Notes under the pieces: generated by a model
Database searches by the model: none
What the model saw: the letters and a program-made list of their open reading frames with translations, nothing else
Told to the model about the DNA's origin: nothing
Made by a program: the position numbers and the translations under genes
From: Acidobacteriota bacterium
Lineage (GTDB): Bacteria > Acidobacteriota > Terriglobia > Terriglobales > Acidobacteriaceae
Length of the DNA stretch: 38,982 bases
Assembly (NCBI GenBank): GCA_003225555.1
Contig: QIAM01000005.1
Location: 1 to 38,982, forward strand
Direction: 5' to 3'
In this document: positions 15,862 to 26,088 of the stretch, piece by piece
Layout: every line of letters begins with the position of its first letter
Numbering within the stretch: position 1 is the stretch's first letter

Positions 15862-18273
15862 ATGCCATCTACAACAGCCAATAATCTTCCGCACCCAGTC
15901 GAAGGGATGCAGGAAGCGATCAGTTCGGATGAGCTCAAAGCAATCGATGCCTATTGGCGTGCCAGCAACTATCTCTGCGTGGGCATGATCTATCTCCGCG
16001 ACAATCCGCTCCTCAAGAGTCCGTTGCGTAAAGAACATTTTAAGAATCGGCTGCTGGGTCATTGGGGTTCGGATCCGGGTCAGACTTTCGTCTGGGTCCA
16101 CCTGAACAGAGTGATCAGAAAACATCGTCTAAACATGATTTTCATTTCGGGTCCAGGACACGGCGCGCCAGCGGTGATTTCGAACGCCTACCTGGAGGGA
16201 ACTTATTCAGAAATCTATCCGGAGATGAGCCAGGACGAGCAAGGCATGCGGAGCCTGTTTCGCGCATTCTCTTTTCCTGGACATCTTGGCAGCCATTGCA
16301 CGCCCGAAGTTCCGGGATCGATTCATGAAGGCGGCGAACTAGGTTACAGCCTGTCGCATGCTTTCGGGGCTGCATTCGACAACCCTGATTTGATAGTGAG
16401 TGTCGTTGTGGGTGACGGAGAGGCGGAGACTGGGCCCATGGCGACTTCATGGCATTCGAACAAGTTTCTGAATCCGGTTCGCGATGGCGCCGTCTTGCCG
16501 ATTCTTCACCTGAACGGATACAAGATCGCCAATCCCACGATACTGGCGCGGATTTCCTCCGAAGAGTTGGAGAGCCTGTTCAGAGGATACGGATGGACAC
16601 CACATTTAGTCGAAGGCAACAATCCGGAGCTAATGCACAAGCAGATGGTGCAAACCATCGACCAATGCATCCAGAACATTCACTCGATCCAAAGAAAGGC
16701 CCGGAGCGATGGAAGCTCCGACCGTCCGCGCTGGCCGATGGTCATTCTTCGCACGCCGAAAGGCTGGACCTGTCCGAAAGAGGTGGACGGCCATAAGGTG
16801 GAAGGCTTCTGGCGTGCCCATCAGGTGCCGGTGCTTGAGGTGCAAACGAATCCAAAGCATGCGCGCATCGTCGAAGAGTGGATGCACAGCTACAAACCGG
16901 AGGATCTCTTTGATGAAAATGGAACCTTAAGACGCGAGTTGAAAGAACTCGCTCCCCAGGGTGAGTTGCGTATGAGCGCGAACCCCCATGCCAATGGTGG
17001 GCGCCTGCGTAAGCCTCTGGCTGTGCCAGATTTCAGAAACTACGGCACTCAGGTCGAGAAGCCAGGGACCAAGGAAGAATCGCCGACCGAATTACTCGGC
17101 GGCTTTCTTCGAGACGTCATGCGTCGCAACGTGAACAATTTCCGTGTCTTCAGTCCGGACGAGAATGCTTCGAACAGGTTGCAGGCAATCTACGAGGCGA
17201 GCAAGAAAACCTGGCTGGCCTTGTTCAAGCCGGAAGACTCCGATGGGAGCGAGATAGCTCGCGATGGCCGGGTGATGGAGATGCTGAGTGAGCACACGCT
17301 GGAGGGATGGTTTGAGGGGTACGTTCTCACCGGGCGTCACGGTTTCTTTTCCAGCTACGAAGCGTTTGTTCACATCATCGATTCTATGTTCAATCAGCAC
17401 GCAAAGTGGCTGGAGAAATCGAAACTTGAAGTTGCATGGCGGGCGCCCATCTCATCTGTCAACTTACTTATCACATCCGTTGTGTGGCGGCAGGACCATA
17501 ACGGCTTCTCTCATCAGGATCCGGGTTTTCTCGATCTGGTTACCAATAAGAGCGCGAATGTGACTCGAATTTACTTACCTCCAGATGCGAATTGCCTCCT
17601 GAGCGTCGCAGACCATTGTCTGCGCAGCGTCGACTATGTCAATGTGATCGTCGCCGACAAGCAACCTCACTTGACCTACCTCGATATGGAAGCCGCAATC
17701 ACCCACTGCACGAAAGGAATTGGGATTTGGGAGTGGGCCAGCAATGACGATGGAGACGACCCTGACGTTGTGGTGGCGAGTGCCGGCGATATTGCGACCA
17801 TGGAGTCTCTTGCCGCGGTTGCCATTCTACGGGAATATTTTCCCGATTTGAAGATCCGTTTTGTCAATGTTGTCGATCTCTTTAGGCTTCAGCCCAGCAG
17901 CGAACATCCACATGGCCTTCCGGATCGCGACTTCGACACGCTGTTTACGAAAACGAAGCCGGTGATCTTTAACTTTCACGGCTATCCAACGCTGATTCAC
18001 AAGCTCGCCTATCGCCGAGCCAACCACGAGAACCTTCACGTTCATGGGTACAGAGAGAAGGGCAACATTAATACGCCATTGGAATTGGCCATTCGGAATC
18101 AAGTCGACCGCTTCAGTCTGGCCATTGATGTTATTGACCGCGTGCCGGGCCTCGCAACCCGTGGTGCGCATGCCAAAGATCGGCTAAAGAACCAGATCGT
18201 CGAAAGCATCAACTCTGCGTATGCGGAAGGGATTGATAGTCCGGAGATTCGCGACTGGAAATGGCCATCCTGA
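15862..18273 (+). CDS. xfp: Xylulose-5-phosphate/fructose-6-phosphate phosphoketolase
   Basis: Thiamine-diphosphate enzyme that splits xylulose-5-P (or fructose-6-P) with phosphate into acetyl-phosphate and glyceraldehyde-3-P (or erythrose-4-P). At 803 residues it is full length. Seen: YLRDNPLL near 44, SGPGHGAP near 96-103, [15 protein letters not shown] with catalytic His, [15 protein letters not shown], and the thiamine site GDGEAETGP (184-192) with [10 protein letters not shown] after it; central DENASNRL and later [14 protein letters not shown] are family signatures. Acetyl-phosphate would feed the divergent acetate kinase. Glucose-6-phosphate dehydrogenase converges from the other side. 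Confidence 0.96.
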   Translation: MPSTTANNLPHPVEGMQEAISSDELKAIDAYWRASNYLCVGMIYLRDNPLLKSPLRKEHFKNRLLGHWGSDPGQTFVWVHLNRVIRKHRLNMIFISGPGHGAPAVISNAYLEGTYSEIYPEMSQDEQGMRSLFRAFSFPGHLGSHCTPEVPGSIHEGGELGYSLSHAFGAAFDNPDLIVSVVVGDGEAETGPMATSWHSNKFLNPVRDGAVLPILHLNGYKIANPTILARISSEELESLFRGYGWTPHLVEGNNPELMHKQMVQTIDQCIQNIHSIQRKARSDGSSDRPRWPMVILRTPKGWTCPKEVDGHKVEGFWRAHQVPVLEVQTNPKHARIVEEWMHSYKPEDLFDENGTLRRELKELAPQGELRMSANPHANGGRLRKPLAVPDFRNYGTQVEKPGTKEESPTELLGGFLRDVMRRNVNNFRVFSPDENASNRLQAIYEASKKTWLALFKPEDSDGSEIARDGRVMEMLSEHTLEGWFEGYVLTGRHGFFSSYEAFVHIIDSMFNQHAKWLEKSKLEVAWRAPISSVNLLITSVVWRQDHNGFSHQDPGFLDLVTNKSANVTRIYLPPDANCLLSVADHCLRSVDYVNVIVADKQPHLTYLDMEAAITHCTKGIGIWEWASNDDGDDPDVVVASAGDIATMESLAAVAILREYFPDLKIRFVNVVDLFRLQPSSEHPHGLPDRDFDTLFTKTKPVIFNFHGYPTLIHKLAYRRANHENLHVHGYREKGNINTPLELAIRNQVDRFSLAIDVIDRVPGLATRGAHAKDRLKNQIVESINSAYAEGIDSPEIRDWKWPS

Positions 18274-18317
18274 AGAGGCCACCAGGACAGTTCATCGGGT
18301 GGACCGCCATCTCTGTG

Positions 18318-19730
18318 TTATTCCGGGTTGTTCCACCCGCCCAGGTCTCTGGTTAGACGATCCGCCTCATGAGGTCCCCACGATCCAGGCTCGTATGAAT
18401 GTAGGGCGCCGGCTTTATCGAGGATTGGCTCAACAATGGCCCACGCCGCCTCCACTGCATCCTCCCGTACGAACAGCATGCTATCCCCGTGCATGGCGTC
18501 TCCCAGAAGTCGTTCGTAGGCATCCATCTCGTCCGCTGTTTGCCTTTCCACGGCCGTGAGTTTTGCCGGCAATGAGACCAGTTCTTCGCCGGGCCGTTTG
18601 ATATGGGCAGACAGACTCAGCGAGACATCACGAGGGCCTAAGCGGAAGCGGAAGTAATTGCTGGTATTGCCCGCTAGGGTGTCGAGTGGAGGCTTTCTGA
18701 GCTTGACCAACACTTCTGTAGCGGTAACCGGAAGGCACTTTCCAGCGCGAATCAGGAATGGTACTCCCGACCACCGCCAAGATTGAATTTCCAGGCGTAT
18801 AGCAGCGAACGTTTCGACGGTGGAATCCCGTGCGACTCCCTCTTCGCTCTTGTAGCCCTTGAATTGTCCGCGAACGAGATGCTTCGGGTCTAGCGCCGGA
18901 ATTGTGCGGAACACCTTAACCTGTTCGTCTCGGATGGAGTCGCAATACAGGCCGGTGGGAGCCTCCATGGCTAGAAAGCCTACCACCTGAAGCATGTGAT
19001 TCTCGACCACATCCCGAATCGCTCCAGTGGCATCGTAGAACTTTCCTCGACCCTCGACCCCGAATTTTTCGGCCATTGTGATCTGCACGCTCTCGACATA
19101 ATTTCGATTCCAGATCGGCTCCAGAAAGCTATTAGCGAAGCGAAAGAATAGAAGATTAAGGACTGCCTCCTTGCCAAGGTAGTGGTCGATACGAAAAATT
19201 CTCGATTCCGGAAGGACGGCGTGCAGAGCGGCATTCAACCGCCGGGCTGAGGCAAGATTGTGGCCGAAGGGTTTCTCGACGATGACTCGTGCATCTTTCA
19301 TGCAGTTAGACTTTGCGAGAGACTCGACAACACTTGTAAACAGACTGGGTGGAATCGCCAGATAGTGCGCGGGGCGGCTAGCTGAACCAAGCGTTTTCTT
19401 CAAGAGGTGAAACGTCTCCGGGTCCTGATAATCACCGCCGACGTAGCGAAGTAACTTCAAAAGCGTGGCCAAGGCTTCCTGATCGACATTGGAGTCTTGC
19501 TTTTGGACGCTGTCGCGAGCACGCTCGATGAGGTGTGTGTTCGTGCGTCCGGCTCGGGCGATGCCAATCACTGGTGCATCCAGGTGACCACGTCGCACCA
19601 TATGATAAAGAGCGGGAAAGATCTTCTTGTGTGCTAAATCTCCCATCGCTCCGAATAAAACCAGAGCATCAGCTGGAGTAGTGTCTTCCAAGGGCTTACC
19701 TGTCATGCATCCTTCTCTGAGATCCGGCAT
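18318..19730 (-). CDS. zwf: Glucose-6-phosphate 1-dehydrogenase
   Basis: Oxidises glucose-6-P to 6-phosphogluconolactone with NAD(P)+. The 470 residues match the family. Visible: nucleotide-binding [11 protein letters not shown] (26-36, Met replaces the usual Ser of GASGDLA), EKPFGHNL (152-159), the substrate-binding RIDHYLGKE (180-188), and late-conserved [12 protein letters not shown]. The start at 19730 is favoured by AGGAG with six to seven spacer bases; the next Met (MTGKPLE) is also possible. It follows the GH15 gene by 38 bp on the same strand, probably one transcript. No gnd or pgl lies nearby, so the chromosome must supply the rest of the pentose phosphate route. Confidence 0.94.
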   Translation of the reverse strand: MPDLREGCMTGKPLEDTTPADALVLFGAMGDLAHKKIFPALYHMVRRGHLDAPVIGIARAGRTNTHLIERARDSVQKQDSNVDQEALATLLKLLRYVGGDYQDPETFHLLKKTLGSASRPAHYLAIPPSLFTSVVESLAKSNCMKDARVIVEKPFGHNLASARRLNAALHAVLPESRIFRIDHYLGKEAVLNLLFFRFANSFLEPIWNRNYVESVQITMAEKFGVEGRGKFYDATGAIRDVVENHMLQVVGFLAMEAPTGLYCDSIRDEQVKVFRTIPALDPKHLVRGQFKGYKSEEGVARDSTVETFAAIRLEIQSWRWSGVPFLIRAGKCLPVTATEVLVKLRKPPLDTLAGNTSNYFRFRLGPRDVSLSLSAHIKRPGEELVSLPAKLTAVERQTADEMDAYERLLGDAMHGDSMLFVREDAVEAAWAIVEPILDKAGALHSYEPGSWGPHEADRLTRDLGGWNNPE

Positions 19731-19768
19731 GAACTTCTCCTACTCCTTATCGGAACGACTCGCGTGGT

Positions 19769-21607
19769 TCAAACCTGGCTCCCCAACATTCGGTCCAGAT
19801 TGAATGCGGCGCTAATCAACGCGAGATGAGTAAAGGCCTGCGGGAAATTACCCAGCGCCTCGCCTTGCGGTCCTGTTTGTTCTGAATAGAGCCCGAGATG
19901 ATTGGCGTAGCCCAATACACGTTCAAACAGTAGCCTGGCATGATCCAGTTTTTCAGCATCTGCCTGACCTGCTCGTGTCAGCGCCTCGACGAGCCAAAAA
20001 GAGCACATGTTGAAAGTCCCTTCCTCGCCCGGCAGTCCGTCGATACCGCGTTGCGGCGGATAGCGATACACCAGGCTGTCACTTACGAGACCTCCACGGC
20101 GAGGACTTTCAAGCATAGCGTTTATCGTGCTGAGCATCCGCGGATCGGTCGGAGCCATGAAGAACACTAGGGGCATAATAAGAAGCGAGGCGTCGAGGTC
20201 CTCGCTGCCGTAAAACTGGGTAAACGCGTGGCGTTTTTCGTTCCACCCTCGGGTCATTACTTCCTCGTAGATGTGATCTCGCTCCCGCATCCACTTTGCG
20301 CGGTCGGCTGGAAGGGCACGCTTGTCCGCCAGCCGGAGGCCGCGATCCAGAGCCACCCAGTTCATGATTTTTGAGTAGACGAAATGTTCCTGGCGATTGC
20401 GCATCTCCCAAATACCGGCATCAGGAAGCTGCCAGTTCTCGCAAATCCACTCCAGCCGGCTCCGGATCTTTGCCCAAACGTCATGGGAGGTGGGGCTGAC
20501 GTGCTTGTTTGATAGATAAAACGCGTCCATGAGCTCGCCGTAGATGTCTCCCTGGACCTGCGAAACCGCTGCATTGCCGATGCGGACGGGCCGGGATGCT
20601 CGGTACCCTTCCCAGTGATCCAACTCTTGCTCGGGAAGGTCGTTGTCGCCCGCAATCGTGAAAATGACTGCACCGGGCGCCTTCGGACGGGCATGCTTGG
20701 CCGCGTAATCTTCGATCCAGTGCATGAAGGCAGCGGCCTCGTCTCTGAAGCCGATGCGCAGAAAAGCATAAACCGTAAAGGCGGCATCGCGCATCCAGGT
20801 GTAACGGTAATCCCAGTTGCGGGTGCCTCCGATGACTTCCGGCAAACTCGTGGTTGGTGCAGCGATGATCGCTCCGGTCGGTTGAAACGTAAGAAGCTTT
20901 AGCGCCAAGGCTGATCTGTGCACCTGATCCCGCCAACGCCCGTGGTAAGTGCAAGCGGAGAGCCAGTCGTGCCAGAATTTCACCGTACGGTGCAGGAATT
21001 TCTCAGTGTCTTTTTCAGACGGCAAACATGGCACACCGTCGGCGTAGTCGTCCCCAAGAATGAAGACCTGCGATTTTCCTTCGGCGAGCACAAACTCGGC
21101 GGACACCCCCCCTTGCCCGTCATCCCTCAGCGGTACGGCAGTTGAAAGAGCTAAGGTCAAGCTGCCTGCGCTGAACATCGCGCCGTTAGCCTCAATCAGC
21201 GTGTCGTGCGTCTGTCGTCCATAGTCGAAAGCCGGACGGCAAGCGACCGAAATGCGCACGGCTCCTCTAACGCAGCGAATGCGGCGGTATACACGATGGT
21301 ATTCAGGCGAGTCGGAAGGTAGCCCCGCAGGCATGAAGTCTTCCAACTCGACGATTCCGTCTTTGAGCAAGAATCGCGTTACCAAGACATTCGTGGAAGG
21401 CCAATAGAACTGCTTGTGCCGCACGTCATCCGCATCGGCAGAAATTTGGAATCGGCCACCTTTTTTGTCATCCAAGATCGCCCCGAAAATACTGGGCGAA
21501 TCAAAATGCGGATAGCAGTACCAGTCGATCGAACCGTTCATGCCCACCAGGGCGACGGTGCGCATGTTGCCGATGATTCCGTAGTTTTCAATAGGCTGAT
21601 ACGACAT
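19769..21607 (-). CDS. Glycoside hydrolase family 15 (glucoamylase/trehalase-like)
   Basis: A 612-residue cytoplasmic-looking enzyme (no signal peptide) that should release glucose from alpha-glucans or trehalose by inversion. The N-terminal beta-sandwich starts [24 protein letters not shown], typical of the bacterial trehalase-like branch. The (alpha/alpha)6 barrel shows [14 protein letters not shown] (262-275), the general-acid motif GIWEMR (Glu 401) and the general-base motif [16 protein letters not shown] (Glu about 528). ATG at 21607 (MSYQP) was chosen over an upstream extension because family members start there; AAGGA lies about 11 bases before. Being first in a likely operon with zwf suggests glucose release coupled to oxidation after phosphorylation. 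Confidence 0.92.
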   Translation of the reverse strand: MSYQPIENYGIIGNMRTVALVGMNGSIDWYCYPHFDSPSIFGAILDDKKGGRFQISADADDVRHKQFYWPSTNVLVTRFLLKDGIVELEDFMPAGLPSDSPEYHRVYRRIRCVRGAVRISVACRPAFDYGRQTHDTLIEANGAMFSAGSLTLALSTAVPLRDDGQGGVSAEFVLAEGKSQVFILGDDYADGVPCLPSEKDTEKFLHRTVKFWHDWLSACTYHGRWRDQVHRSALALKLLTFQPTGAIIAAPTTSLPEVIGGTRNWDYRYTWMRDAAFTVYAFLRIGFRDEAAAFMHWIEDYAAKHARPKAPGAVIFTIAGDNDLPEQELDHWEGYRASRPVRIGNAAVSQVQGDIYGELMDAFYLSNKHVSPTSHDVWAKIRSRLEWICENWQLPDAGIWEMRNRQEHFVYSKIMNWVALDRGLRLADKRALPADRAKWMRERDHIYEEVMTRGWNEKRHAFTQFYGSEDLDASLLIMPLVFFMAPTDPRMLSTINAMLESPRRGGLVSDSLVYRYPPQRGIDGLPGEEGTFNMCSFWLVEALTRAGQADAEKLDHARLLFERVLGYANHLGLYSEQTGPQGEALGNFPQAFTHLALISAAFNLDRMLGSQV

Positions 21608-21865
21608 TATTATTCTTTTCCTTCTTGTTCGAATAAGTTGATTCACGCCCAAATCGTATCCGTATTCTTCCGCGCAACCATCGAGCTTCGCAAAGCCGGG
21701 CGTGAAAGTGATTGTGTGACAACCGCATAGATTCCTGTTTGCCGAGCATCCGGAGGATATTCTAGCCGCTCTCCGTCAGCACCTGAACTTGCTGCTGAAA
21801 ATCTCATGCCAACCGCAACGACCTGTTCTGACATCGAAAACGTAACGAAAACATTGGACAAGATT

Positions 21866-22334
21866 ATGCGTAAGCGTTTAACTATTTCCGAGTCGCCGTC
21901 CGTCTCCGACCAAGCCTGGCTGAACCTGGAAACAGCCGCTACCCTCGAGCTCACATCTGAAGACGAACGCCATCCTATCGAAGCCGCGCTTTCGTCGCGA
22001 GGTCGCCAAGGGTGGCGTGCTTCGGGCCCTGGACCGCAGACCATCCGCCTTGTCTTCGATCAGCCGCAGCGGCTTAGGCGAATCAATCTGGTGTTCAATG
22101 AGGCCGAGACCAGGCGCACGCAGGAATTCGTTCTTCGTTGGCGCTCAGAAGCTGATCCAGGCTTTCGTGAAATCGTGCGGCAGCAGTGGAACTTCAGTCC
22201 CCCGCAAACGACACGCGAGATTGAGGACTATCAGGTTGACCTCCGCAAGCGTGAAGGTATTGGAGTTGGTGATCGTCCCCGATATTGGCGGCGGAAACAC
22301 GTCCGCGTCGCTCGAAAACCTGCAGTTGGCTTAG
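21866..22334 (+). pseudogene. F5/8-type-C-like carbohydrate-binding protein, frameshifted
   Basis: The first frame gives MRKRLTISESPSVS..., with ATIRL/INLVFNEAETRRTQEFVL and FREIVRQQWNFSP, the layout of a discoidin (F5/8 type C) beta-sandwich. After EDYQVDL the frame goes wrong; one base earlier the expected end is found (ASVKVLELVIVPDIGG and ...SLENLQLA, stop at 22332-22334). Removing one C in CTCCGC at about 22240-22244 restores the whole protein of about 155 residues, so this is a one-base insertion or a sequence error. ATG at 21866 fits remembered homologs; 21806 is an alternative. It is divergent from the GH15 gene, and I recall such proteins beside glycoside hydrolases, fitting a sugar-binding role. 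Confidence 0.7.
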
Positions 22335-22518
22335 TCCACGCCCGCTAAACACCCGGGCAGCATTGTGGTGCTAGCACACCCTTTGCCAAGCTCCTAGTGG
22401 GCCAGATTCCGCCAGTCATCCTTGCGCGCTCGCTTTATTTGGGCGCGGGACCGGGCCTGTTGGCACGGGTGCTGCAGATGCTTGGCAACTGCGCAATGCG
22501 GTTGCTCGTCAAATAATT

Positions 22519-23463
22519 GTGTTCAGAGTCACTACCGCGCTCGTGTTAGCAGCCAGTTTACTTTTTGCCTCCTTGAGTAGTGCGCAAACCTCCGATGGAC
22601 GACCGCCTGCGAACGAGTTTGTACGCCAGATCATCGACAACGAGTTGCAAGCTGAGAAAAACGATCACAGTCATTGGATGTTGCGGCTGGAGACGCGAAA
22701 ATCTGGAACAACCGAAGTGAGGGAAGTAGTCGAGACCAAGGATGGAGACTTGGATTGGCTGATTTCTGTGAACGGAGAGCCTCTTCCGGAGGACCAGCGA
22801 CGCGAGCGAGGGCGAGGTCTCCAACGTTTGATAAATAATCCCGCAGAGCTGAAGAAATCAAAGCGAGAAACAGATGAGGACCAGGCGCGAAGTCAGCGGC
22901 TGCTGAAAATGCTGCCGGGCGCCTTGGTCTTTGAATATGGAGAACAGCGAGGAGATCTGGTCGAACTGAAATTCAAGCCAAACTCGCATTTCCGGCTTCC
23001 GTCACATGAGGCTGCTGTCGTGCATGCGATGGAAGGTGTGTTGTGGGTAAACGGGAGGCAGAAACGCCTGGTGGAACTTTCTGGACATTTAACGCGCCCA
23101 GTGAAATTCGGCGGTGGCCTATTGGGGCATTTGGACGCGGGTGGACATTTTTATGTGAAGCAGGAAGAGGTTCAGTCCGGGTACTGGGAATTGGCCGTCC
23201 TGGATGTAGATATGAAAGGCAAGGCGCTTTTCTTCAAAACTATCGGAGTGCAGGAAGAAATGAAGCGCAGCATGTTCCGCAGAGTGCGGGATGATCTAAC
23301 TGCCGCGCAGGGTGCCAATCTGCTTTATCAACAAGTGCGGACAACTAGCAAGATCAGCTTCAAGACTGAAACGGCAGTCAGCAGCCATTGCCGACGAGAT
23401 GACTGCTCGGGCAGGTACGACTCTTCACCTCGACCTTCGGATTGGTTCCGATGCTTCTGTTGA
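22519..23463 (+). CDS. Secreted protein of unknown function, probable read-through C-terminus
   Basis: A 314-residue protein beginning at GTG 22519 with a clear signal peptide (VTTALVLAASLLFASLSSAQ). The mature part is charged and shows GALVFEYGEQRGDLVELKFKPNS, HAMEGVLWVNGRQKRLVEL and FGGGLLGHLDAGGHFYV, which I recognise as a family common in Acidobacteria, usually about 265 residues, of unknown function; probably an envelope lipid- or polymer-associated protein. The natural end is likely near residue 275 (LLYQQ); the last 40 codons, Cys/Arg-rich, look like a frame running into the neighbouring remnant. No good ribosome binding site is seen. Confidence 0.6.
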   Translation: MFRVTTALVLAASLLFASLSSAQTSDGRPPANEFVRQIIDNELQAEKNDHSHWMLRLETRKSGTTEVREVVETKDGDLDWLISVNGEPLPEDQRRERGRGLQRLINNPAELKKSKRETDEDQARSQRLLKMLPGALVFEYGEQRGDLVELKFKPNSHFRLPSHEAAVVHAMEGVLWVNGRQKRLVELSGHLTRPVKFGGGLLGHLDAGGHFYVKQEEVQSGYWELAVLDVDMKGKALFFKTIGVQEEMKRSMFRRVRDDLTAAQGANLLYQQVRTTSKISFKTETAVSSHCRRDDCSGRYDSSPRPSDWFRCFC

Positions 23464-23570
23464 TAGGTCGGCGCGAATGGGCTGACGCCGCGGCAGCGCT
23501 GATCATAGTTCCTCTCATCGTGCGCGAGGCCTTCCAGTCGATGCGTGGACGAGCGTGCGGCTGTTGCTGA
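23451..23570 (+). pseudogene. C-terminal remnant of a CDF-like cation transporter
   Basis: Thirty-nine codons read LLLIGRREWADAAAAL-IIVPLIVREAFQSM and end in a Cys-rich ACGCC and stop. This matches the end of the cation transporter at 2025-2645 (GWWWADPIAAL-MVPIIAKEGFDGL, ending CC). Everything upstream of the last helix is missing. It overlaps the read-through tail of the preceding gene in another frame. It shows that a second metal transporter once stood in island C. Confidence 0.65.
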
Positions 23571-23623
23571 GTGTGCTCTGCCCGCAATGCAGTCGGTTCT
23601 GCCTTGTACAAGTTGCACCAGCT

Positions 23624-23722
23624 CCCCGCATCCCGACAGGCCTTTCCGCAAGACTCTTCATCTTGCGGAACGGCGCACCTGCATGGGATGCGCGCGCACT
23701 TCGTGGTCTTTTGGTCTGTCAT
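23624..23722 (-). pseudogene. Metallothionein-like protein, N-terminal remnant
   Basis: On the minus strand, from ATG 23722, about 33 residues read MTDQKTTKCARIPCRCAVPQ, then EESCGKACRDAG. The pattern C-x4-C-x-C ... C-x3-C belongs to the small bacterial metallothionein-like proteins (CAHPxCxC...YCSxxC). AAGGA lies about 11 bases upstream. The second Cys cluster expected in the last 20 residues is not found in any frame, and the frame then runs on without meaning to 23378. It faces the cation-transporter remnant, so both are probably what is left of a metal-resistance cluster. Confidence 0.5.
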
Positions 23723-23930
23723 TTCAATTTCCGTCCTTCTAGATTCTCGTTCTCTTTTTCACGATCAGTGAACTTCTGCTCCCTCACCATTCACTGCATG
23801 CGAGTCTCCAAAAATAAGTGATCTCTCACTCGCAAGCTTCTTCGCAAGCTGTGCCGTCTTGGCAAGAACAATGTGTCCTATGCGCGACACCCCTTCGTCA
23901 TGTGGACGGTTGATACCCGCTGGGCAGTGC

Positions 23931-24302
23931 CCTGAGTTTCGCGGCGGCCACCCATTCAATCTCCTGTCCGGCGCAGACCTCAACGGGGACAATCATTTCA
24001 CTAACGACCGTCCACCGGGAGCTCCGCGGAACAGCGGGCTGGGTCCGGACTATTTAACCTTCGACCTTCGGCTGGGGCGGGTGCTTAAGATCGGAGAACG
24101 CGGCACCCTGCGCCTTATCGCTGAGGGCTTCAACATGACCAACCGGAGCAACTTCGCCAGGGTCAACAATATTGTTGGCGCCACCTTCGGTTCCCTATTC
24201 AACGCACACGGCACAGCCAGCCTTTCGCCCAGCCAGCCGTTAGGTTTCACCGCGGCCCTGCCCAAACGTGAGATCCAGCTCGGCCTTCGCTTCGAGTTCT
24301 GA
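23931..24302 (+). pseudogene. C-terminal remnant of a TonB-dependent (Oar-like) receptor
   Basis: About 120 codons with GGHPFNLLSGADLNGDNHFTN, FDLRLGRVLKIGE, RLIAEGFNMTNRSNFARVN and the closing LGLRFEF and stop. This is the outer-membrane beta-barrel end seen in the many large TonB-receptor-like proteins of Acidobacteria, with a terminal Phe for outer-membrane assembly. Roughly 800-1000 N-terminal residues are missing, with no plug or signal peptide in the window, so it cannot function. Confidence 0.75.
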
Positions 24303-24612
24303 GCAACCAGGGAGCGTCCCGGCGTGAGGTGTGCCAGGAGTTGAAGTCCGGGAAGAATCGGACCGTTGTAAACGGCGGGTGTCTCCCACCTGCACCCCTG
24401 TGCCACGCGCTCGCGCTACTCACTAGCGAAGCCCGGAAAATGCGTGGCTGCGGTCAGCTTCGCTATTTCACTCCCATAGAGTACAAATGATCGACCTGGT
24501 GTCCGCCGTTGCTCGTTAGAAGTGTCCGCCGAGAGTGACATCCGCCGCATTATATCTCCAACAGGGCTCGTGTCGTGTTCGGTTTGCAGAGCATTAGCAT
24601 CCGCACTCGGGG
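24303..24612. other. Gene-free stretch between receptor remnant and fic
   Basis: No gene supported. Two copies of TGTCCGCC lie near 24499 and 24522, in sequence that looks to me like the end of an insertion sequence, but no terminal inverted repeats or transposase can be shown. Confidence 0.3.
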
Positions 24613-25790
24613 CTACTTGTTGTCGGCTGGCTTGAGGCGGGCCGGCTCTTCGAGGATGTCCAGGAGAGCAGTCGCGCAATAGACTCGGTCGCGCTTTGCA
24701 TCGCCGACCCGTTTTACGATACTCGCACGTTCCAGTCGTTCGATGGCTCGCTGCGCGGTCGTAAACGCGACCGCCAATCTGTCCGTCACTCCTTTTGTAG
24801 TAATGAACGGATTTGCCCCCAAGAGTTCGACTACACGCAACGGGTTGTTGCTTGATTCTCCGGAGACTTTCTTCTGCCACTCGGCCAGTAGTCCGTTGAT
24901 GCGCATGGCTCGACTCAAAGCATCCTCAGACATGCGAGCGACTCCCAGCAGGAAATACTCCAGCCAATCGTTCCATGCCCCGCGTTCGCTAATCCCGCGC
25001 AAACCGTCGTAGTAGTCTCGCCTTGATGCTTCAAAGAACGCCGACAAATAGAGCAGAGGTGTCGGAAGGATCTGGCGCTCGATCAGGAACAAGGTTATAA
25101 GCAGGCGTCCGACTCGGCCATTGCCATCAAGGAACGGGTGAACGGCTTCGAACTGATAGTGAGCTAGCGCAATGGTCACCAAAGGCGGCAGGGTCGATTC
25201 ATGCAGGAACCTTTCCCAGGCCGCAAGGCACGGCTCGATCTCCCCTGGAGGAGGTGGGATGTAGGAAGCAGTTGCGATAGTGCTGCCGGGCTTGCCAATC
25301 CAATTCTGAATCTTCCGGAAACGTCCGGGGCAGCCTGGTGCCCCTGAACGCCCGTCATGAGTTTTTCGTGCAACTCGCGGGTAAGCCTGACGCAAAGGGG
25401 GAGTTTCTTGAGGCGCGAGATTCCGTGCTCAAGAGCGACTACGTAATTGCCGACTTCCCGAAGATCCTCGGGACTTCGATCCACGATCGCTCCCGCCTCA
25501 GCGGCGAGCAACTCACCCAGCGTGGCCTGCGTACCTTCAATCTTGCTCGACAAAACGGCTTCACGCTGTACGAAGGGACGGATCAAAATATGAGGATTGG
25601 GAAGCCGACCACCCTGGCCGGCTAGTCTTCCGACTAGCCGGTCTGCATCCGAAAGTGCCCCAATCAGCCGCGGTGTCCACTTCAGTTCAGGAGGCAGCGG
25701 CGCTGGCACGAAGGCTAAATAGCTGCCCTGCCATACTTTCTTGCCAGGAATGTTGATGGCGTTGGGCATATCGGCCTTTAGGGGCGACAA
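24613..25790 (-). pseudogene. Fic-domain AMPylase, frameshifted
   Basis: Fic proteins transfer AMP from ATP to target proteins. From ATG 25790 the first frame holds the N-terminal part with the inhibitory-type motif SSKIEGT (S/TxxxE[G/N] type) and RLTRELHEKLMTGV; the second frame, from about 25330 down to the stop at 24613, holds RFRKIQNWIG, the catalytic core HPFLDGNGRVGR and a C-terminal winged-helix-like region (GVTDRLAVAFTTAQRAIERLERA). Adding one G to GGGG at 25327-25330 (plus strand) joins both into a full protein of about 390 residues. Either the gene died by a one-base loss in a homopolymer or the sequence is wrong here. No partner toxin/antitoxin gene is adjacent. Confidence 0.85.
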
Positions 25791-26088
25791 TAGCGTTTCG
25801 TTCTATTTTCATAATCCATCATAATCGAAAATAGCGACGTTTGCTATTTTCATCGGCAAAAGCACCACTCGAAGCCATCAAGAAGTTTGGGCTGCAGACA
25901 ATGGAACCCGAGTTCAAGGAATCCACCAACGTACCGTCACCGGACGGTGCTGCTTAGCCTTGGGCACGGCACGGAATGGTATGTGCATCGCCGGAATGTC
26001 CAAGGGAGCCCGTGACAGCAACCCCGACAACGCGGCAGCTCGCCCTCGGTAACTGGGCGTGCGGTCGCCGATAGTCACCTCGCCACCT
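25791..26088. other. Gene-free stretch upstream of fic
   Basis: It must contain the fic promoter. The repeated, AT-rich motif CTATTTTCAT/CGAAAATAG occurs around 25802-25850 (ATTTTCATAATCCATCATAATCGAAAATAG and GCTATTTTCATC), which could be an operator for an autoregulating Fic/HTH protein. No gene is seen; an 18-codon frame at 25901 is not supported. Confidence 0.35.

Noticed and set aside
24490..24560. Possible insertion-sequence end (two TGTCCGCC copies)
   Set aside because: No transposase frame, no inverted terminal pair and no target duplication could be found.
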